Below are positions 26,717 through 35,093 of a DNA stretch of 64,000 bases, one piece after another. Below the pieces are notes generated by a model. That model saw nothing but the letters and a program-made list of their open reading frames with translations. It was not told the origin of the DNA and ran no database searches. The position numbers and the translations under genes were made by a program. The stretch spans positions 668,421-732,420 of the forward strand of contig NZ_VUOC01000003.1 in the NCBI RefSeq assembly GCF_008386695.1. The letters run 5' to 3'. Source of the stretch: Chitinophaga agrisoli. Its GTDB lineage: Bacteria; Bacteroidota; Bacteroidia; Chitinophagales; Chitinophagaceae. Position 1 is the first letter of the stretch. Every line of letters begins with the position of its first letter.

Positions 26717-27943
26717 ATGAACAGAGTAGTGATTACGGGCATGGGGATCTATTCCTGCATCGGCAAGGACCTGAACGAAGTAAAGGACTCGCTGTACCAG
26801 GGAAAATCCGGTATCGTGTTTGACCCTGAAAGAAAGGAGTTCGGTTACCGCTCTGCCCTTACCGGCTTCGTAGAAAGACCCAATCTCAAAGGCCTGCTGG
26901 ACCGCCGCGCGCGGTTAACTATGCCGGAGCAGGCAGAATTTGCATATATGAGCACCCGGGAAGCGCTGGCCCAGGCCGGCATAGACCCGGATTATATAGA
27001 GCGTACGGAAGTAGGCTTGCTGTTTGGTAATGACAGCACAGCCCGCGCCGTAGTAGAATCCATGGATGTTATCCGGGAAAAGAAAGATACCATGCTGGTA
27101 GGCTCCGGGTCTGTATTCCAGACCATGAACTCTACCGTAAATATGAACCTGGCCACCATCTTTAAGCTGCGTGGCGTGAATTTTAGCGTAAGCGCGGCCT
27201 GCGCCAGCGGCTCCCACGCCATTGGCATGGGTTATATGTTCATCAAGAACGGCATGCAGGATTGTGTGATCTGCGGCGGGGCACAGGAGGTGAATGTATA
27301 CGCCATGGGCAATTTTGACGGCATCGCTACCTTCTCTACCCGCGAGGCGGAGCCAACAAAGGCTTCCCGCCCCTTTGACCGTGATCGCGACGGGCTGGTG
27401 CCCAGTGGCGGCGCCGCCACCATTATACTGGAAAGCCTGGAGGCCGCCCAACGCAGGGGCGCTACTATCCTGGGCGAAGTGCTGGGATACGGTTTTTCTT
27501 CCAACGGCGCGCACATCTCTAACCCTACGGTGGAAGGACCGGTAAGGTCCTTACAGATAGCCCTCAAGGATGCCGGTATGCAGCCCCGGGATGTCGCCTA
27601 TATCAACGCCCACGCTACCTCTACCCCCGCGGGCGATACCAGCGAGGCCAAAGCCCTTTACGAGGTATTTGGCGGCTCTAACCCCTACATCAGCTCCACC
27701 AAGTCCATGACAGGCCATGAGTGCTGGATGGCCGGCGCCAGCGAGGTGGTGTATTCCATGCTCATGATGCAGAACGGTTTTATTGCCCCCAACGTAAACC
27801 TGGAGAACCCGGACGACGATGCCGCCAGGTTAAATATTGTTAACACTACTATCAATAAAGATTTTAATATATTTTTGTCAAACTCCTTTGGCTTTGGGGG
27901 CACTAATTCTTCCCTCATTGTGCGCAGGTGGGAAGGGAAGTAA
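26717..27943 (+). CDS. Beta-ketoacyl-ACP synthase (FabF-like, Cys-His-His)
   Basis: Condensing enzyme of 408 residues for polyene chain extension. The catalytic Cys162 lies in SAACASGSHAIGMG. The two catalytic histidines are in NAHATSTPAGD and TGHECWMAGASE. The fold starts MNRVVITGMGIYSCIG and ends SNSFGFGGTNSSLIV, both typical of FabB/FabF-type enzymes. It follows the ketoreductase by 87 nt, filled by a hairpin repeat, and precedes an ACP gene by about 197 nt. Of the three active ketosynthases in the cluster this is the most FabF-like in length. Confidence 0.93.
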   Translation: MNRVVITGMGIYSCIGKDLNEVKDSLYQGKSGIVFDPERKEFGYRSALTGFVERPNLKGLLDRRARLTMPEQAEFAYMSTREALAQAGIDPDYIERTEVGLLFGNDSTARAVVESMDVIREKKDTMLVGSGSVFQTMNSTVNMNLATIFKLRGVNFSVSAACASGSHAIGMGYMFIKNGMQDCVICGGAQEVNVYAMGNFDGIATFSTREAEPTKASRPFDRDRDGLVPSGGAATIILESLEAAQRRGATILGEVLGYGFSSNGAHISNPTVEGPVRSLQIALKDAGMQPRDVAYINAHATSTPAGDTSEAKALYEVFGGSNPYISSTKSMTGHECWMAGASEVVYSMLMMQNGFIAPNVNLENPDDDAARLNIVNTTINKDFNIFLSNSFGFGGTNSSLIVRRWEGK

Positions 27944-28140
27944 CTGGGTTTCAATAGTTTGGAGTACAATATCGCGTAGTACGGTTAATATCTTAACCCC
28001 GTAGCTTAAAGGCCTGTGTGATAACTTATAATATATTACTAACTTTGGAGTCGATTTACCATTGTAATTGGGTTCGATTAGACTAAAACCGTTCACACTT
28101 TGATTTTTAATCAACCTATACTGAATTGAGTTACACTAAT
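27944..28140 (+). promoter_or_regulatory. Internal promoter candidate before the first ACP gene
   Basis: This 197-nt gap interrupts an otherwise tightly packed cluster. TAACTTTG at 28040-28047 matches TAnnTTTG, and GGTTAA/TTAACC forms a small hairpin near 27983-27998. No -33 TTTG was found at the usual distance. It may drive the ACP and downstream genes separately from the ammonia-lyase promoter. Confidence 0.4.
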
Positions 28141-28398
28141 ATGGACATTAAAGAGATCATACAAACAACAAATGCGTTTCTGATTGAGGAGTTTGAAGCG
28201 GACCCCGCTGCCATTGCGCCTGAAGCTAACCTCAAGTCAACCCTGGAGCTGGATAGCCTGGATTATATTGACCTGGTTGTAGTGATTGAAAACAACTTCG
28301 GTTTCAAAGTGAACCCGGAGGATTTTCAGAGCATTGTTACCTTCCAGGACTTTTACGATTACGTGGCCCTTCGTCTTAAACAAAAAGAGTTGGTATAA
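28141..28398 (+). CDS. Acyl carrier protein (first of two)
   Basis: An 85-residue ACP that tethers growing chains on 4'-phosphopantetheine. The attachment serine lies in LELDSLDYIDLVVVIENNF. The ATG at 28141 (MDIKEIIQTT) is chosen over an upstream TTG frame. The high Asp/Glu content and four-helix pattern are typical. The stop overlaps the acyltransferase start by one base (TAATG), so they are translationally coupled. A role like ApeE or ApeF is inferred. Confidence 0.93.
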   Translation: MDIKEIIQTTNAFLIEEFEADPAAIAPEANLKSTLELDSLDYIDLVVVIENNFGFKVNPEDFQSIVTFQDFYDYVALRLKQKELV

Positions 28399-29309
28399 TG
28401 CCATCGTGGCAGGGGAAATCGAAGGGAAATAAGCTGGGTTACCGTATTTTCATTGAAATCTTACGTTACGGGGGAGTATGGCCGGCTTATTTGTTGCTGA
28501 GATGCGTAGCGGCGTATTATTTTTTGTTTTCCTACAGTTCCTCAAAGCCCATCTTCAGCTATTTTCATACAAAAATAGGGTATGGCTGGTGGCGCTCTTT
28601 GTGCAGTGTATACCGTAATTATTACGTGTTCGGGCAAACGCTGATCGATAAGGTCGTGGTCATGGCCGGCATATCCAATAAATTTACGTTCCAGTTCGAG
28701 GGCGAGTCTCATCTGCGGCAGTTGGTAGCAACGGGCCGCGGAGGCATTTTATTAAGCGCCCACCTGGGTAACTGGGAAGTGGCAGGGCACCTTTTCAAAC
28801 GGCTCGAGACCCGTATCAATATCGTGATGTTCGACGGTGAGCATGAGCGTATTAAGCAATACCTATCCTCCATTACCGGCGAGCGCAATGTAAATGTTAT
28901 TGTTATTAAGGACGATTTATCGCACATTTACGCCATTAATGAAGCCCTTGGCAACAATGAACTGGTATGTATGCATGCAGACCGGTTCATGGAAGGCAAT
29001 AAAACAGAAACGGCACTGTTCATGGGAGCGCCCGCAAGGTTCCCGGCAGGGCCTTTTCTCCTGGCGGCTACTTTCCGTGTACCAGTATCGCTGGTATTTG
29101 CGTTTAAGGAAACCGCTACCCATTACCACCTGTATGCCACCCCGCCCAGCCAGTACCATGGGCGCAGGAACCAGGGCGTACAGGCGGCATTGCAGGATTT
29201 TGTAACAGTGCTGGAAGAAAAAGTGCGGTTATACCCGGAACAATGGTTTAATTACTATGATTTCTGGGCGCCGGCCGCTCCGCTTCAATCGCTAACAGCT
29301 AAAAGCTAA
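28398..29309 (+). CDS. LpxL/HtrB-like lysophospholipid acyltransferase family protein
   Basis: A 303-residue membrane-associated acyltransferase of the lipid A late-acyltransferase superfamily. One N-terminal membrane segment lies around residues 27-48 (WPAYLLLRCVAAYYFLFSY). The catalytic H-x4-E motif is HLGNWE in LLSAHLGNWEVAGHLFK. Other conserved pieces are VCMHADRF and FPAGPFLLAA. In aryl-polyene type clusters such enzymes are thought to move the finished polyene to a lipid or alcohol acceptor; the acceptor here is inferred, not seen. It follows the ACP with 1-nt overlap. Its last codons (LTAKS) and stop are supplied by an intergenic repeat. Confidence 0.85.
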   Translation: MPSWQGKSKGNKLGYRIFIEILRYGGVWPAYLLLRCVAAYYFLFSYSSSKPIFSYFHTKIGYGWWRSLCSVYRNYYVFGQTLIDKVVVMAGISNKFTFQFEGESHLRQLVATGRGGILLSAHLGNWEVAGHLFKRLETRINIVMFDGEHERIKQYLSSITGERNVNVIVIKDDLSHIYAINEALGNNELVCMHADRFMEGNKTETALFMGAPARFPAGPFLLAATFRVPVSLVFAFKETATHYHLYATPPSQYHGRRNQGVQAALQDFVTVLEEKVRLYPEQWFNYYDFWAPAAPLQSLTAKS

Positions 29310-29324
29310 CGGCCAAAAGCTAAT
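29290..29324. repeat. AGCTAAAAGCTAAC-type repeat overlapping a 3' end
   Basis: GCTAACAGCTAAAAGCTAAC at 29291-29310 and a further AAAAGCTAA at 29316-29324 belong to the same repeat family as 26634-26710. The first part encodes the last residues and the TAA stop of the acyltransferase gene, so the repeat has become part of the coding end. Confidence 0.75.
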
Positions 29325-29328
29325 CACG

Positions 29329-29748
29329 ATGTTCATTCATTCAGATAATATCATCCACTACATTCCACAACGGGCGCCCGTTGTAATGATCAGTGGTATC
29401 CTGTTTGCAGAAGGCAAGCTCACCCGTACCGGTTTGCAGATCAGCCCGGATAATATATTTGTGCAGGATGGCGTATTAACCCCGCCGGGCCTGATGGAGA
29501 ATATCGCCCAAACCGCCGCGGCCCGCGCCGGTTACCAGGCGTTACAGGAAAATACCGCCGTGCCTATGGGATATATTGGTGCAGTAAAGGACCTGGAGAT
29601 CTTTGAATTGCCCCCCGCCGGCGCCTTCATCGAAACAACTACCGAAGTGGGGCACGAAGTATTTAATGCCACTATGGTCACCGGTAAGGTTACCTGGAAT
29701 GGTAAGCTCATGGCCCAATGCGAAATGAAGATATTCATAACCCCCTAA
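29329..29748 (+). CDS. Hotdog-fold beta-hydroxyacyl-ACP dehydratase (ApeI/FabZ-like)
   Basis: A 139-residue hotdog protein likely to dehydrate 3-hydroxyacyl-ACP to the trans-2-enoyl form, building the polyene. It carries IPQRAPVVMISGILF near the N-terminus and the central helix LTPPGLMENIAQTAAARAG, with Glu in the catalytic helix as in FabA/FabZ relatives. The usual FabZ His motif (GHFPxxP) is absent, whereas the second dehydratase of the cluster (39658-40029) has it. Together the two may form a heterodimer like ApeI:ApeP; that is inference. Confidence 0.8.
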   Translation: MFIHSDNIIHYIPQRAPVVMISGILFAEGKLTRTGLQISPDNIFVQDGVLTPPGLMENIAQTAAARAGYQALQENTAVPMGYIGAVKDLEIFELPPAGAFIETTTEVGHEVFNATMVTGKVTWNGKLMAQCEMKIFITP

Positions 29749-29762
29749 AATCGTACAGACTC

Positions 29763-30380
29763 ATGAAACATTTGTTTTCGCTGGTGGCCGCCATGCTGTT
29801 ATTAACTGCCGGTAGCCAGGCACAGACCCTGAAGGACTTTTTTGCCTCTGAGGAGCCGCTTACCTACCTGGGCATAGACTTTACCCAGGCCAGGGTAATA
29901 GGCGAGACCGCGGATGCCACTGAAATGCGCGACCGCCTTTTTCCCGCTATCAACACCGTTATCCTTAATGAGCCCAAAAAATATGATATTGCAGGCGCAT
30001 TCCATAAGCAGGTAACCAATGATCTTGACCAGGTGAAAAAACATAACGAGGGCATCAATACGGCACACCTGATCTCAGATAAGGAAGGGGATTACAGCCG
30101 GTTGCAACCCGCTGATATCGAAAAGCTGATGAAAGGGTATCACTTTGGCAAAAAAGGCGTGGGCCTGCTGTTTGTAATGGATGGCATGAGCAAAGCCCAG
30201 AAAGGGGCCAACGTATTTGTGACCTTGGTAGATATGAACAGCGGCAAAGTGCTGGTAACAGAAAAAGTAGAAGCAAAGGCACAGGGTTTTGGTTTCCGTA
30301 ACTACTGGGCCTATACGATATATAAGACGCTGGATGATGTGAAGAAGCACAAGTATAAAGAGTGGAAAGAAAAGAATTAA
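29763..30380 (+). CDS. Secreted protein of unknown function in the pigment cluster
   Basis: A 205-residue exported protein I do not recognise. The ATG at 29763 gives a clear signal peptide (MKHLFSLVAAMLLLTAG, cleaved after SQAQ). The mature protein starts TLKDFFASEEPLTYLGIDFTQ and contains ADIEKLMKGYHF, GVGLLFVMDGMSKAQK and a basic C-terminus (KHKYKEWKEKN). There are no cysteines and no membrane helix, so it is probably a soluble periplasmic protein. It sits between dehydratase and thioesterase genes in the same direction, so a role in pigment handling or assembly at the envelope is plausible but unproven. Confidence 0.75.
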   Translation: MKHLFSLVAAMLLLTAGSQAQTLKDFFASEEPLTYLGIDFTQARVIGETADATEMRDRLFPAINTVILNEPKKYDIAGAFHKQVTNDLDQVKKHNEGINTAHLISDKEGDYSRLQPADIEKLMKGYHFGKKGVGLLFVMDGMSKAQKGANVFVTLVDMNSGKVLVTEKVEAKAQGFGFRNYWAYTIYKTLDDVKKHKYKEWKEKN

Positions 30381-30433
30381 TAAAGGCGCTGCGTAACAGA
30401 AAATGGGAACGCAATGCCGGTAAAGTGTAAAGC

Positions 30434-30853
30434 ATGGAGCTAATAGAGCGGGCAAATATCCTGGTAAAATTCAATGAGGCGGATCCGTTGGGCATTGTAT
30501 GGCACGGCCATTACGTGCGGTATTTTGAGGATGGGCGCGAAGCCTTTGGCGAAAAGTACGGCCTCCGTTACCTGGATATCTTTAATTACGGGTACACCGT
30601 TCCTATTGTAAAAGTGGAATGTAATTACAAACGTTCGCTCCGTTATGGCGATCGCGTGATCGTACATGTGAAATACGTGGATACGCCGGCCGCAAAGATC
30701 AAATTCGTATACACCCTGTACAATGCCGCAACCGGAGAGCTGGTGGCGGATGGCAGCTCCGTACAGGTGTTCCTGGATACGGAAACATCCTCGCTGCAGC
30801 TTACTATTCCGCCTTTTTTCGAGGCGTGGAAAAAACAGCTAGGATTACTTTAA
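30434..30853 (+). CDS. YbgC/4-hydroxybenzoyl-CoA-type thioesterase
   Basis: A 139-residue hotdog thioesterase. The active-site region is FNEADPLGIVWHGHYVRYFEDGR, with the Asp of EADPLG and the two His typical of the 4HBT/YbgC family. Later strands CNYKRSLRYGDRVIVHVKY and KIKFVYTLYNAATGELVADG fit the fold. It may release the polyene carboxylate from ACP, or proofread stalled chains. Followed by a perfect 11-bp hairpin (30857-30887) before the next ketosynthase. Confidence 0.87.
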   Translation: MELIERANILVKFNEADPLGIVWHGHYVRYFEDGREAFGEKYGLRYLDIFNYGYTVPIVKVECNYKRSLRYGDRVIVHVKYVDTPAAKIKFVYTLYNAATGELVADGSSVQVFLDTETSSLQLTIPPFFEAWKKQLGLL

Positions 30854-30856
30854 ACA

Positions 30857-30887
30857 ATGCCGCCAGGCCTTCAGGACCTGGCGGCAT
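30857..30887 (+). other. Intra-cluster hairpin without T-tract
   Basis: ATGCCGCCAGG (30857-30867) is the exact reverse complement of CCTGGCGGCAT (30877-30887), with a 9-nt loop. No T-run follows, so efficient termination is unlikely; an mRNA processing or stabilising element is possible. It fills most of the 51-nt gap between the thioesterase and ketosynthase genes. Confidence 0.6.
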
Positions 30888-30904
30888 AATACTGATATAC
30901 CGGA

Positions 30905-32050
30905 ATGGAGAATGTATATGTGATAGCAGACAACATTGTATCGCCTTTGGGTAGTACAGCAGCGGAGAATTTTGCTGCGGTGCGCCAGGGGCATAGCGCT
31001 ATCCGTTTACATGATAATACCGCCCTCTCACCATCGCCTTTTTATGCCGCGCTTATGGCGCCCGGCCAGTTGGAAGGCTGGAGCGCAGCAGCCGGTCTGC
31101 AAGGCTACACAAAGTTTGAACAGCTGCTGATACTATCTGTAAAAGATGCATTGGCGCAAACTTATATAGATCTTACCGCCGGCCGCACCGCGTTCATCGT
31201 GTCCACCACCAAGGGCAATATTGAGCTGCTCGAGCAACAGCCGGATCACCCGCCGCTACCGCAGATGGAATTATTTGCCACTGCCCGGAAAGTTGCGGGC
31301 TTTTTTAATTTTACCGCTACGCCATTGGTGGTGAGCAATGCTTGTATATCCGGGCTGATGGCTATCCTGATGGGTAAACGCCTTATCGCATCCGGAGCGT
31401 ATGATCACGCTGTGGTGGCCGGCGCAGATGTAATAACGCAGTTTGTACTGTCTGGCTTCCAGTCATTCCAGGCAGTAAGCAATGAGCCATGCCGCCCGTT
31501 CGACGCCGCCCGTAAAGGCGTTACCCTGGGCGAAGGCGCAGCTACCGTAATACTGAGCCGGGAACAGGCCCTTGCGCCCGCAGGCGCGGTATTGGTAAAA
31601 GCAGGTTCCATCAGCAATGATGCTAATCATATCTCCGGGCCCTCGCGTACCGGGGCAGAGCTGGGAATGGCCATGCGGCAGGCCATGCTTAACAGCAATC
31701 TTACGCCGGACGATATCGGTTTTGTAGCTGCCCATGGCACCGCCACCCTGTATAATGATGAAATGGAGGCTAAAGCCGTGCACCTGGCCGGCTTACAGGA
31801 GGCGCCGGTAAATAGTTTTAAAGGCTATTACGGGCATACCCTGGGCGCTGCCGGGTTGATAGAAGCCATCATTGGCAACCATGCCTTACAGGCAGGGCTG
31901 ATCATACCTACAAAAGGTTTTGAGGAGCTGGGCGTAAGCATGCCGGTAAAGGTGAACCGTATCTTAACAGAACAACCCGCGCAGCATTATCTCAAGACCG
32001 TATCCGGTTTTGGGGGATGTAATGCGGCACTGGTGCTTTCAAAAGCATAA
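30905..32050 (+). CDS. Beta-ketoacyl-ACP synthase (second in cluster)
   Basis: A 381-residue condensing enzyme, shorter than the other two. Catalytic Cys lies in VVSNACISGLMAIL, and the histidines in AAHGTATLYNDE and GYYGHTLGAAGLIEA. The end VSGFGGCNAALVLSKA is typical of KAS I/II-like enzymes. The glycine-rich start is less canonical (VYVIADNIVSPLGS), a feature of ketosynthases in aryl-polyene clusters. Which condensation it performs (priming with the aryl starter, extension, or partner of the chain length factor) cannot be decided by eye. It begins a block KS-methyltransferase-flavoprotein. Confidence 0.9.
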   Translation: MENVYVIADNIVSPLGSTAAENFAAVRQGHSAIRLHDNTALSPSPFYAALMAPGQLEGWSAAAGLQGYTKFEQLLILSVKDALAQTYIDLTAGRTAFIVSTTKGNIELLEQQPDHPPLPQMELFATARKVAGFFNFTATPLVVSNACISGLMAILMGKRLIASGAYDHAVVAGADVITQFVLSGFQSFQAVSNEPCRPFDAARKGVTLGEGAATVILSREQALAPAGAVLVKAGSISNDANHISGPSRTGAELGMAMRQAMLNSNLTPDDIGFVAAHGTATLYNDEMEAKAVHLAGLQEAPVNSFKGYYGHTLGAAGLIEAIIGNHALQAGLIIPTKGFEELGVSMPVKVNRILTEQPAQHYLKTVSGFGGCNAALVLSKA

Positions 32051-32074
32051 CGACCAAATATTATTTTACTATAC

Positions 32075-33142
32075 ATGGAATTTTTCAGCAAGGAAACTAA
32101 AACAGCGTTACAGGCAAAAGAAGCCGCTTTACAACTGGCATTTGCACCCGTGGCCTTCCAGGCCAGCCGCGCACTGCGGGATTTCGGCATTCTACAGGTA
32201 GTCAGCAAAGCCGGCGCAAACGGCCTTACCATAGAGGAGATCATGCAGGAGGTAAAACTTTCCCGCTACGCTATCCGCGTGCTGCTGGAAGCCGGCCTGG
32301 GTATGGAATTGCTGATAGTGAACAATAAAAGGTATTCCCTTACAAAAACAGGGTACTTTATAGAGCATGATAAGCTCACCCGCATTAACATGGACTTTGT
32401 ACAGGATATCTGTTACAAAGGTATGTACCATCTCAAAGACAGCCTGGAAGAGGGCCGCCCCGCCGGTCTTAAGGAACTGGGCCCCTGGGATACCATCTAC
32501 CCCGGCCTGCCCCTGCTGCCGCAGGAGATAGGCAAAAGCTGGTTCGATTTTGATCACTACTATTCAGACCTGGCCTTTCCGCAGGCGCTGCCCATCGTGT
32601 TCGACAGCAAGCCCCGCCGCCTGCTGGATATAGGCGGCAATACCGGCAAATGGACCCTGGCCTGCACACAATATGATAAAGACGTACAGGTAACTATGTT
32701 TGACCTGCCCGGTGAAATAGCGCTGGCGCAGCGGAGGGTAACAGAAGCCGGCGTGGCAGACCGCGTATCCTTTCATGAGGCCAATATCCTCGACGAGAGC
32801 CTGCCTTTCCCGCACGGTTTTGACGTGATCTGGATGAGCCAGTTCCTGGATTGTTTCTCAGAATCCGAAATAGAATCCATCCTCAAACGCTGTCGCGAAG
32901 CCCTTACGCCTAACGGCGCCATTTACATACTGGAGCCCTTCTGGAATCGCCAGATGTTTAAATCAGCGGCCTTCTGCCTGCAGCAAACCTCCCTCTACTT
33001 TACCGCCATGGCTAATGGCAATAGCCAGATGTACCATACGGATGAGTTCTTCCAGTGCATTCAGAATGCCGGCTTAAAAGTAGTGGACGAGAATAACCAG
33101 ATGGGTTTGAGCTATACTTTACTAAAATGTGTAAAAGCATAA
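32075..33142 (+). CDS. SAM-dependent methyltransferase, small-molecule O-methyltransferase type
   Basis: A 355-residue methyltransferase. The N-terminal third is a winged-helix dimerisation domain (LAFAPVAFQASRALRDFGIL, GLTIEEIMQEVKLSRYAIRV). The catalytic domain has motif I LLDIGGNTGKWTLAC, then VTMFDLPGEIALAQ, and FDVIWMSQFLDCFSESE as the O-methyltransferase post-motif. The organisation resembles plant and Streptomyces O-methyltransferases. In this cluster a C- or O-methylation of the aryl ring is likely, since flexirubins often carry ring methyl groups; the exact position cannot be read. Confidence 0.85.
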   Translation: MEFFSKETKTALQAKEAALQLAFAPVAFQASRALRDFGILQVVSKAGANGLTIEEIMQEVKLSRYAIRVLLEAGLGMELLIVNNKRYSLTKTGYFIEHDKLTRINMDFVQDICYKGMYHLKDSLEEGRPAGLKELGPWDTIYPGLPLLPQEIGKSWFDFDHYYSDLAFPQALPIVFDSKPRRLLDIGGNTGKWTLACTQYDKDVQVTMFDLPGEIALAQRRVTEAGVADRVSFHEANILDESLPFPHGFDVIWMSQFLDCFSESEIESILKRCREALTPNGAIYILEPFWNRQMFKSAAFCLQQTSLYFTAMANGNSQMYHTDEFFQCIQNAGLKVVDENNQMGLSYTLLKCVKA

Positions 33143-33158
33143 AACGATAAATTAGAAC

Positions 33159-34415
33159 GTGATGAAAACGCAACAGGTGGACGTACTGGTGATAGGCGCA
33201 GGCCCCGCAGGCACTGTAGCCGCATCCATTATTCATCAGGCAGGTTATAAGGTAATGATCGTGGAAAAGCAGAAATTTCCCCGTTTCGTGATCGGCGAAA
33301 GCCTGCTGCCCCGCAGCATGGAGGCCCTTGAAGAAGCAGGTTTTATTGACGCTATCCAGCAGAAAGGCTTTCAGCAGAAATCCGGCGCCAAGTTCGTAAA
33401 AGGCGACGCTGTTTGTGATTTTACATTTAAAGAACAATATACAAAAGGCTGGGAGTGGACCTGGCAGGTGACCCGCGCAGACTTTGATAAGACCCTGGCG
33501 GATACCTGCGAAAGCATGGGCATTCCCATCGCTTACGAAACTACGGTAACCGGCATACGTTTTAATGGATCTGACAGCGTGACCACCGCCGTAGACGTAC
33601 GGGGGAATGAGCTGGAGATCCACGCCCGTTTTATAGTAGACGGTAGCGGTTATGGCAGGGTAATACCCCGCCTGTTTAACCTGGAGAAACAATCTGTGCT
33701 GCAGCCCCGCAAGGCGCTGTTTGCGCATACAAACGATATACGCCGCTCCATGGCCGATGAGCCTAACCGTATTACAGCGGTGGTGCATAAAAAAGGCGTA
33801 TGGATCTGGATCATCCCCTTCTCCACCGGCGTTACTTCCGTAGGGTTTGTGGGGGAGCCGGAGTTTTTTGCGCAGTACCCTGGCACACCGGAGCAGCAAT
33901 ACCGCGCATTGCTGGAAGCAGAGCCCTTTACAGCCGATCGTTTCCGGGATGTATCGTTCCTGTTTGAACCGCGTATACTGGAATCCTGGTCCGCCACTAC
34001 AGATAAGTTCTATGGTGACGGTTTTGTGTTGACGGGTAACGTAACGGAATTCCTGGACCCCATTTTCTCATCTGGCGTAACTTTGGCCTGCGTATCCAGC
34101 CAAACAGCCGCCAAACTGGTGATCCGCAAACTGAAAGGCGAAGCGGTGGACTGGGAAAAGGAATACATGGAACCTACCATGCAGGGCGTAAATACGTTCC
34201 GCTCTTATGTAATGGCCTGGTATGAGGGTACCCTGGATACCATCTTTTTTAAAAAGGACCCGGATCCGGCCATCAAACAGCAGATCTGCTCTGTGCTGGC
34301 CGGCTATGTATGGGATATGAGCAATCCTTTTGTGGCCCACCATGATACGGAACTGAAACGGCTGGCGCGCGCCATTACCGTAAAACAGAAACTGGACGAA
34401 CTGGAAAAAGGTTGA
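33159..34415 (+). CDS. FAD-dependent halogenase-like oxidoreductase
   Basis: A 418-residue flavoprotein with the dinucleotide fold VLVIGAGPAGTVAASIIHQ and the IGESLLPRSME segment of halogenase/geranylgeranyl-reductase relatives. Two halogenase hallmarks are visible: W-x-W-x-I-P as WIWIIP at 215-220, and FLDPIFSSG at 298-306. Lys74 in QQKSGAKF sits where the catalytic lysine of flavin-dependent halogenases usually lies (my alignment by eye). It would chlorinate a phenolic ring on the carrier protein; some flexirubins are chlorinated. A plain monooxygenase is the alternative. It overlaps the next gene by 4 nt (its TGA lies within TTGAGC). Confidence 0.78.
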   Translation: MMKTQQVDVLVIGAGPAGTVAASIIHQAGYKVMIVEKQKFPRFVIGESLLPRSMEALEEAGFIDAIQQKGFQQKSGAKFVKGDAVCDFTFKEQYTKGWEWTWQVTRADFDKTLADTCESMGIPIAYETTVTGIRFNGSDSVTTAVDVRGNELEIHARFIVDGSGYGRVIPRLFNLEKQSVLQPRKALFAHTNDIRRSMADEPNRITAVVHKKGVWIWIIPFSTGVTSVGFVGEPEFFAQYPGTPEQQYRALLEAEPFTADRFRDVSFLFEPRILESWSATTDKFYGDGFVLTGNVTEFLDPIFSSGVTLACVSSQTAAKLVIRKLKGEAVDWEKEYMEPTMQGVNTFRSYVMAWYEGTLDTIFFKKDPDPAIKQQICSVLAGYVWDMSNPFVAHHDTELKRLARAITVKQKLDELEKG

Positions 34416-35044
34416 GCAAACAAACAGCATATATCACCGGCAGCTGCGTGGTAAGGAAACACCAGGTATACCGTAATGGCGCACTGTTATGGCAGGAGGC
34501 GCCGTCGCTGGAGCTGCAGGAGTTCCTGCGCAAGGCCTATGACCGTTTCTCCGGGCAATATCCCAAGTTCCATAAAATGGACCCGCTTAGTAAGCTGGGA
34601 TGGCTGGCGGCAGAAGTGCTGCTGCGCGAAGCGCCCATAGAGGATCATTTGCCGGAACAGGTAGCCATTGTGTTAAGCAACCGCAGTGCCAGCCTGGATA
34701 CAGACCTGCGGTATTATAATACCGTAAAGGATATACCCAGCCCGGCGCTGTTCGTATACACCCTGCCCAATATTGTGATAGGGGAGATCTGCATCCGCCA
34801 TGGTTTTAAAGGAGAGCATGCCTTTTTTACCATGGATAGTTTTGATGCGGAGCAGGTAGTATCCTATGCGCAGCTATTGCTGGATAGCGGGGTAGCTACC
34901 GCCTGCCTCTGTGGCTGGGTAGAGGTAATGGACCAGCAATATGAAGTGGCGCTGTTCCTGGCTGAGCGTCAGCAACGCGAAGGAGCCGTGGCATTTACGG
35001 CAGCAGAGGTGAAAAAACTGTATGCGCAGCAATCAGGTAGTTGA
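34412..35044 (+). CDS. Half-length ketosynthase-like protein
   Basis: A 210-residue protein resembling only the N-terminal half of a beta-ketoacyl synthase. YITGSCVVRKHQVYRNG at the start and the block VAIVLSNRSASLDTD align with the KS N-terminal domain, followed by DSFDAEQVVSYAQLLLDSG and ACLCGWVEV, which correspond to the nucleophile helix and the GG-strand. By spacing to the conserved glycine, the active-site Cys is replaced by Ser (MDSFDA). The C-terminal half with both histidines is missing; the stop is followed 50 nt later by an intact ACP gene, so it is not a simple frameshift. Start is a TTG overlapping the previous stop. A structural or docking role is inferred. Confidence 0.72.
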   Translation: MSKQTAYITGSCVVRKHQVYRNGALLWQEAPSLELQEFLRKAYDRFSGQYPKFHKMDPLSKLGWLAAEVLLREAPIEDHLPEQVAIVLSNRSASLDTDLRYYNTVKDIPSPALFVYTLPNIVIGEICIRHGFKGEHAFFTMDSFDAEQVVSYAQLLLDSGVATACLCGWVEVMDQQYEVALFLAERQQREGAVAFTAAEVKKLYAQQSGS

Positions 35045-35093
35045 CAGCAGCCCAATGCCGTTATAGCAAAACTTAAAATCGCTTTTAGAAAAT

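Noticed and set aside
27980-28025. tRNA-like sequence near the first ACP gene
   Set aside because: No acceptor stem, anticodon arm or T-loop could be paired.
34412-35093. Half ketosynthase as a frameshifted full ketosynthase
   Set aside because: No KS C-terminal coding sequence (NAHGT or GHxxG motif) follows in any frame before the ACP gene, which starts 50 nt after the stop.
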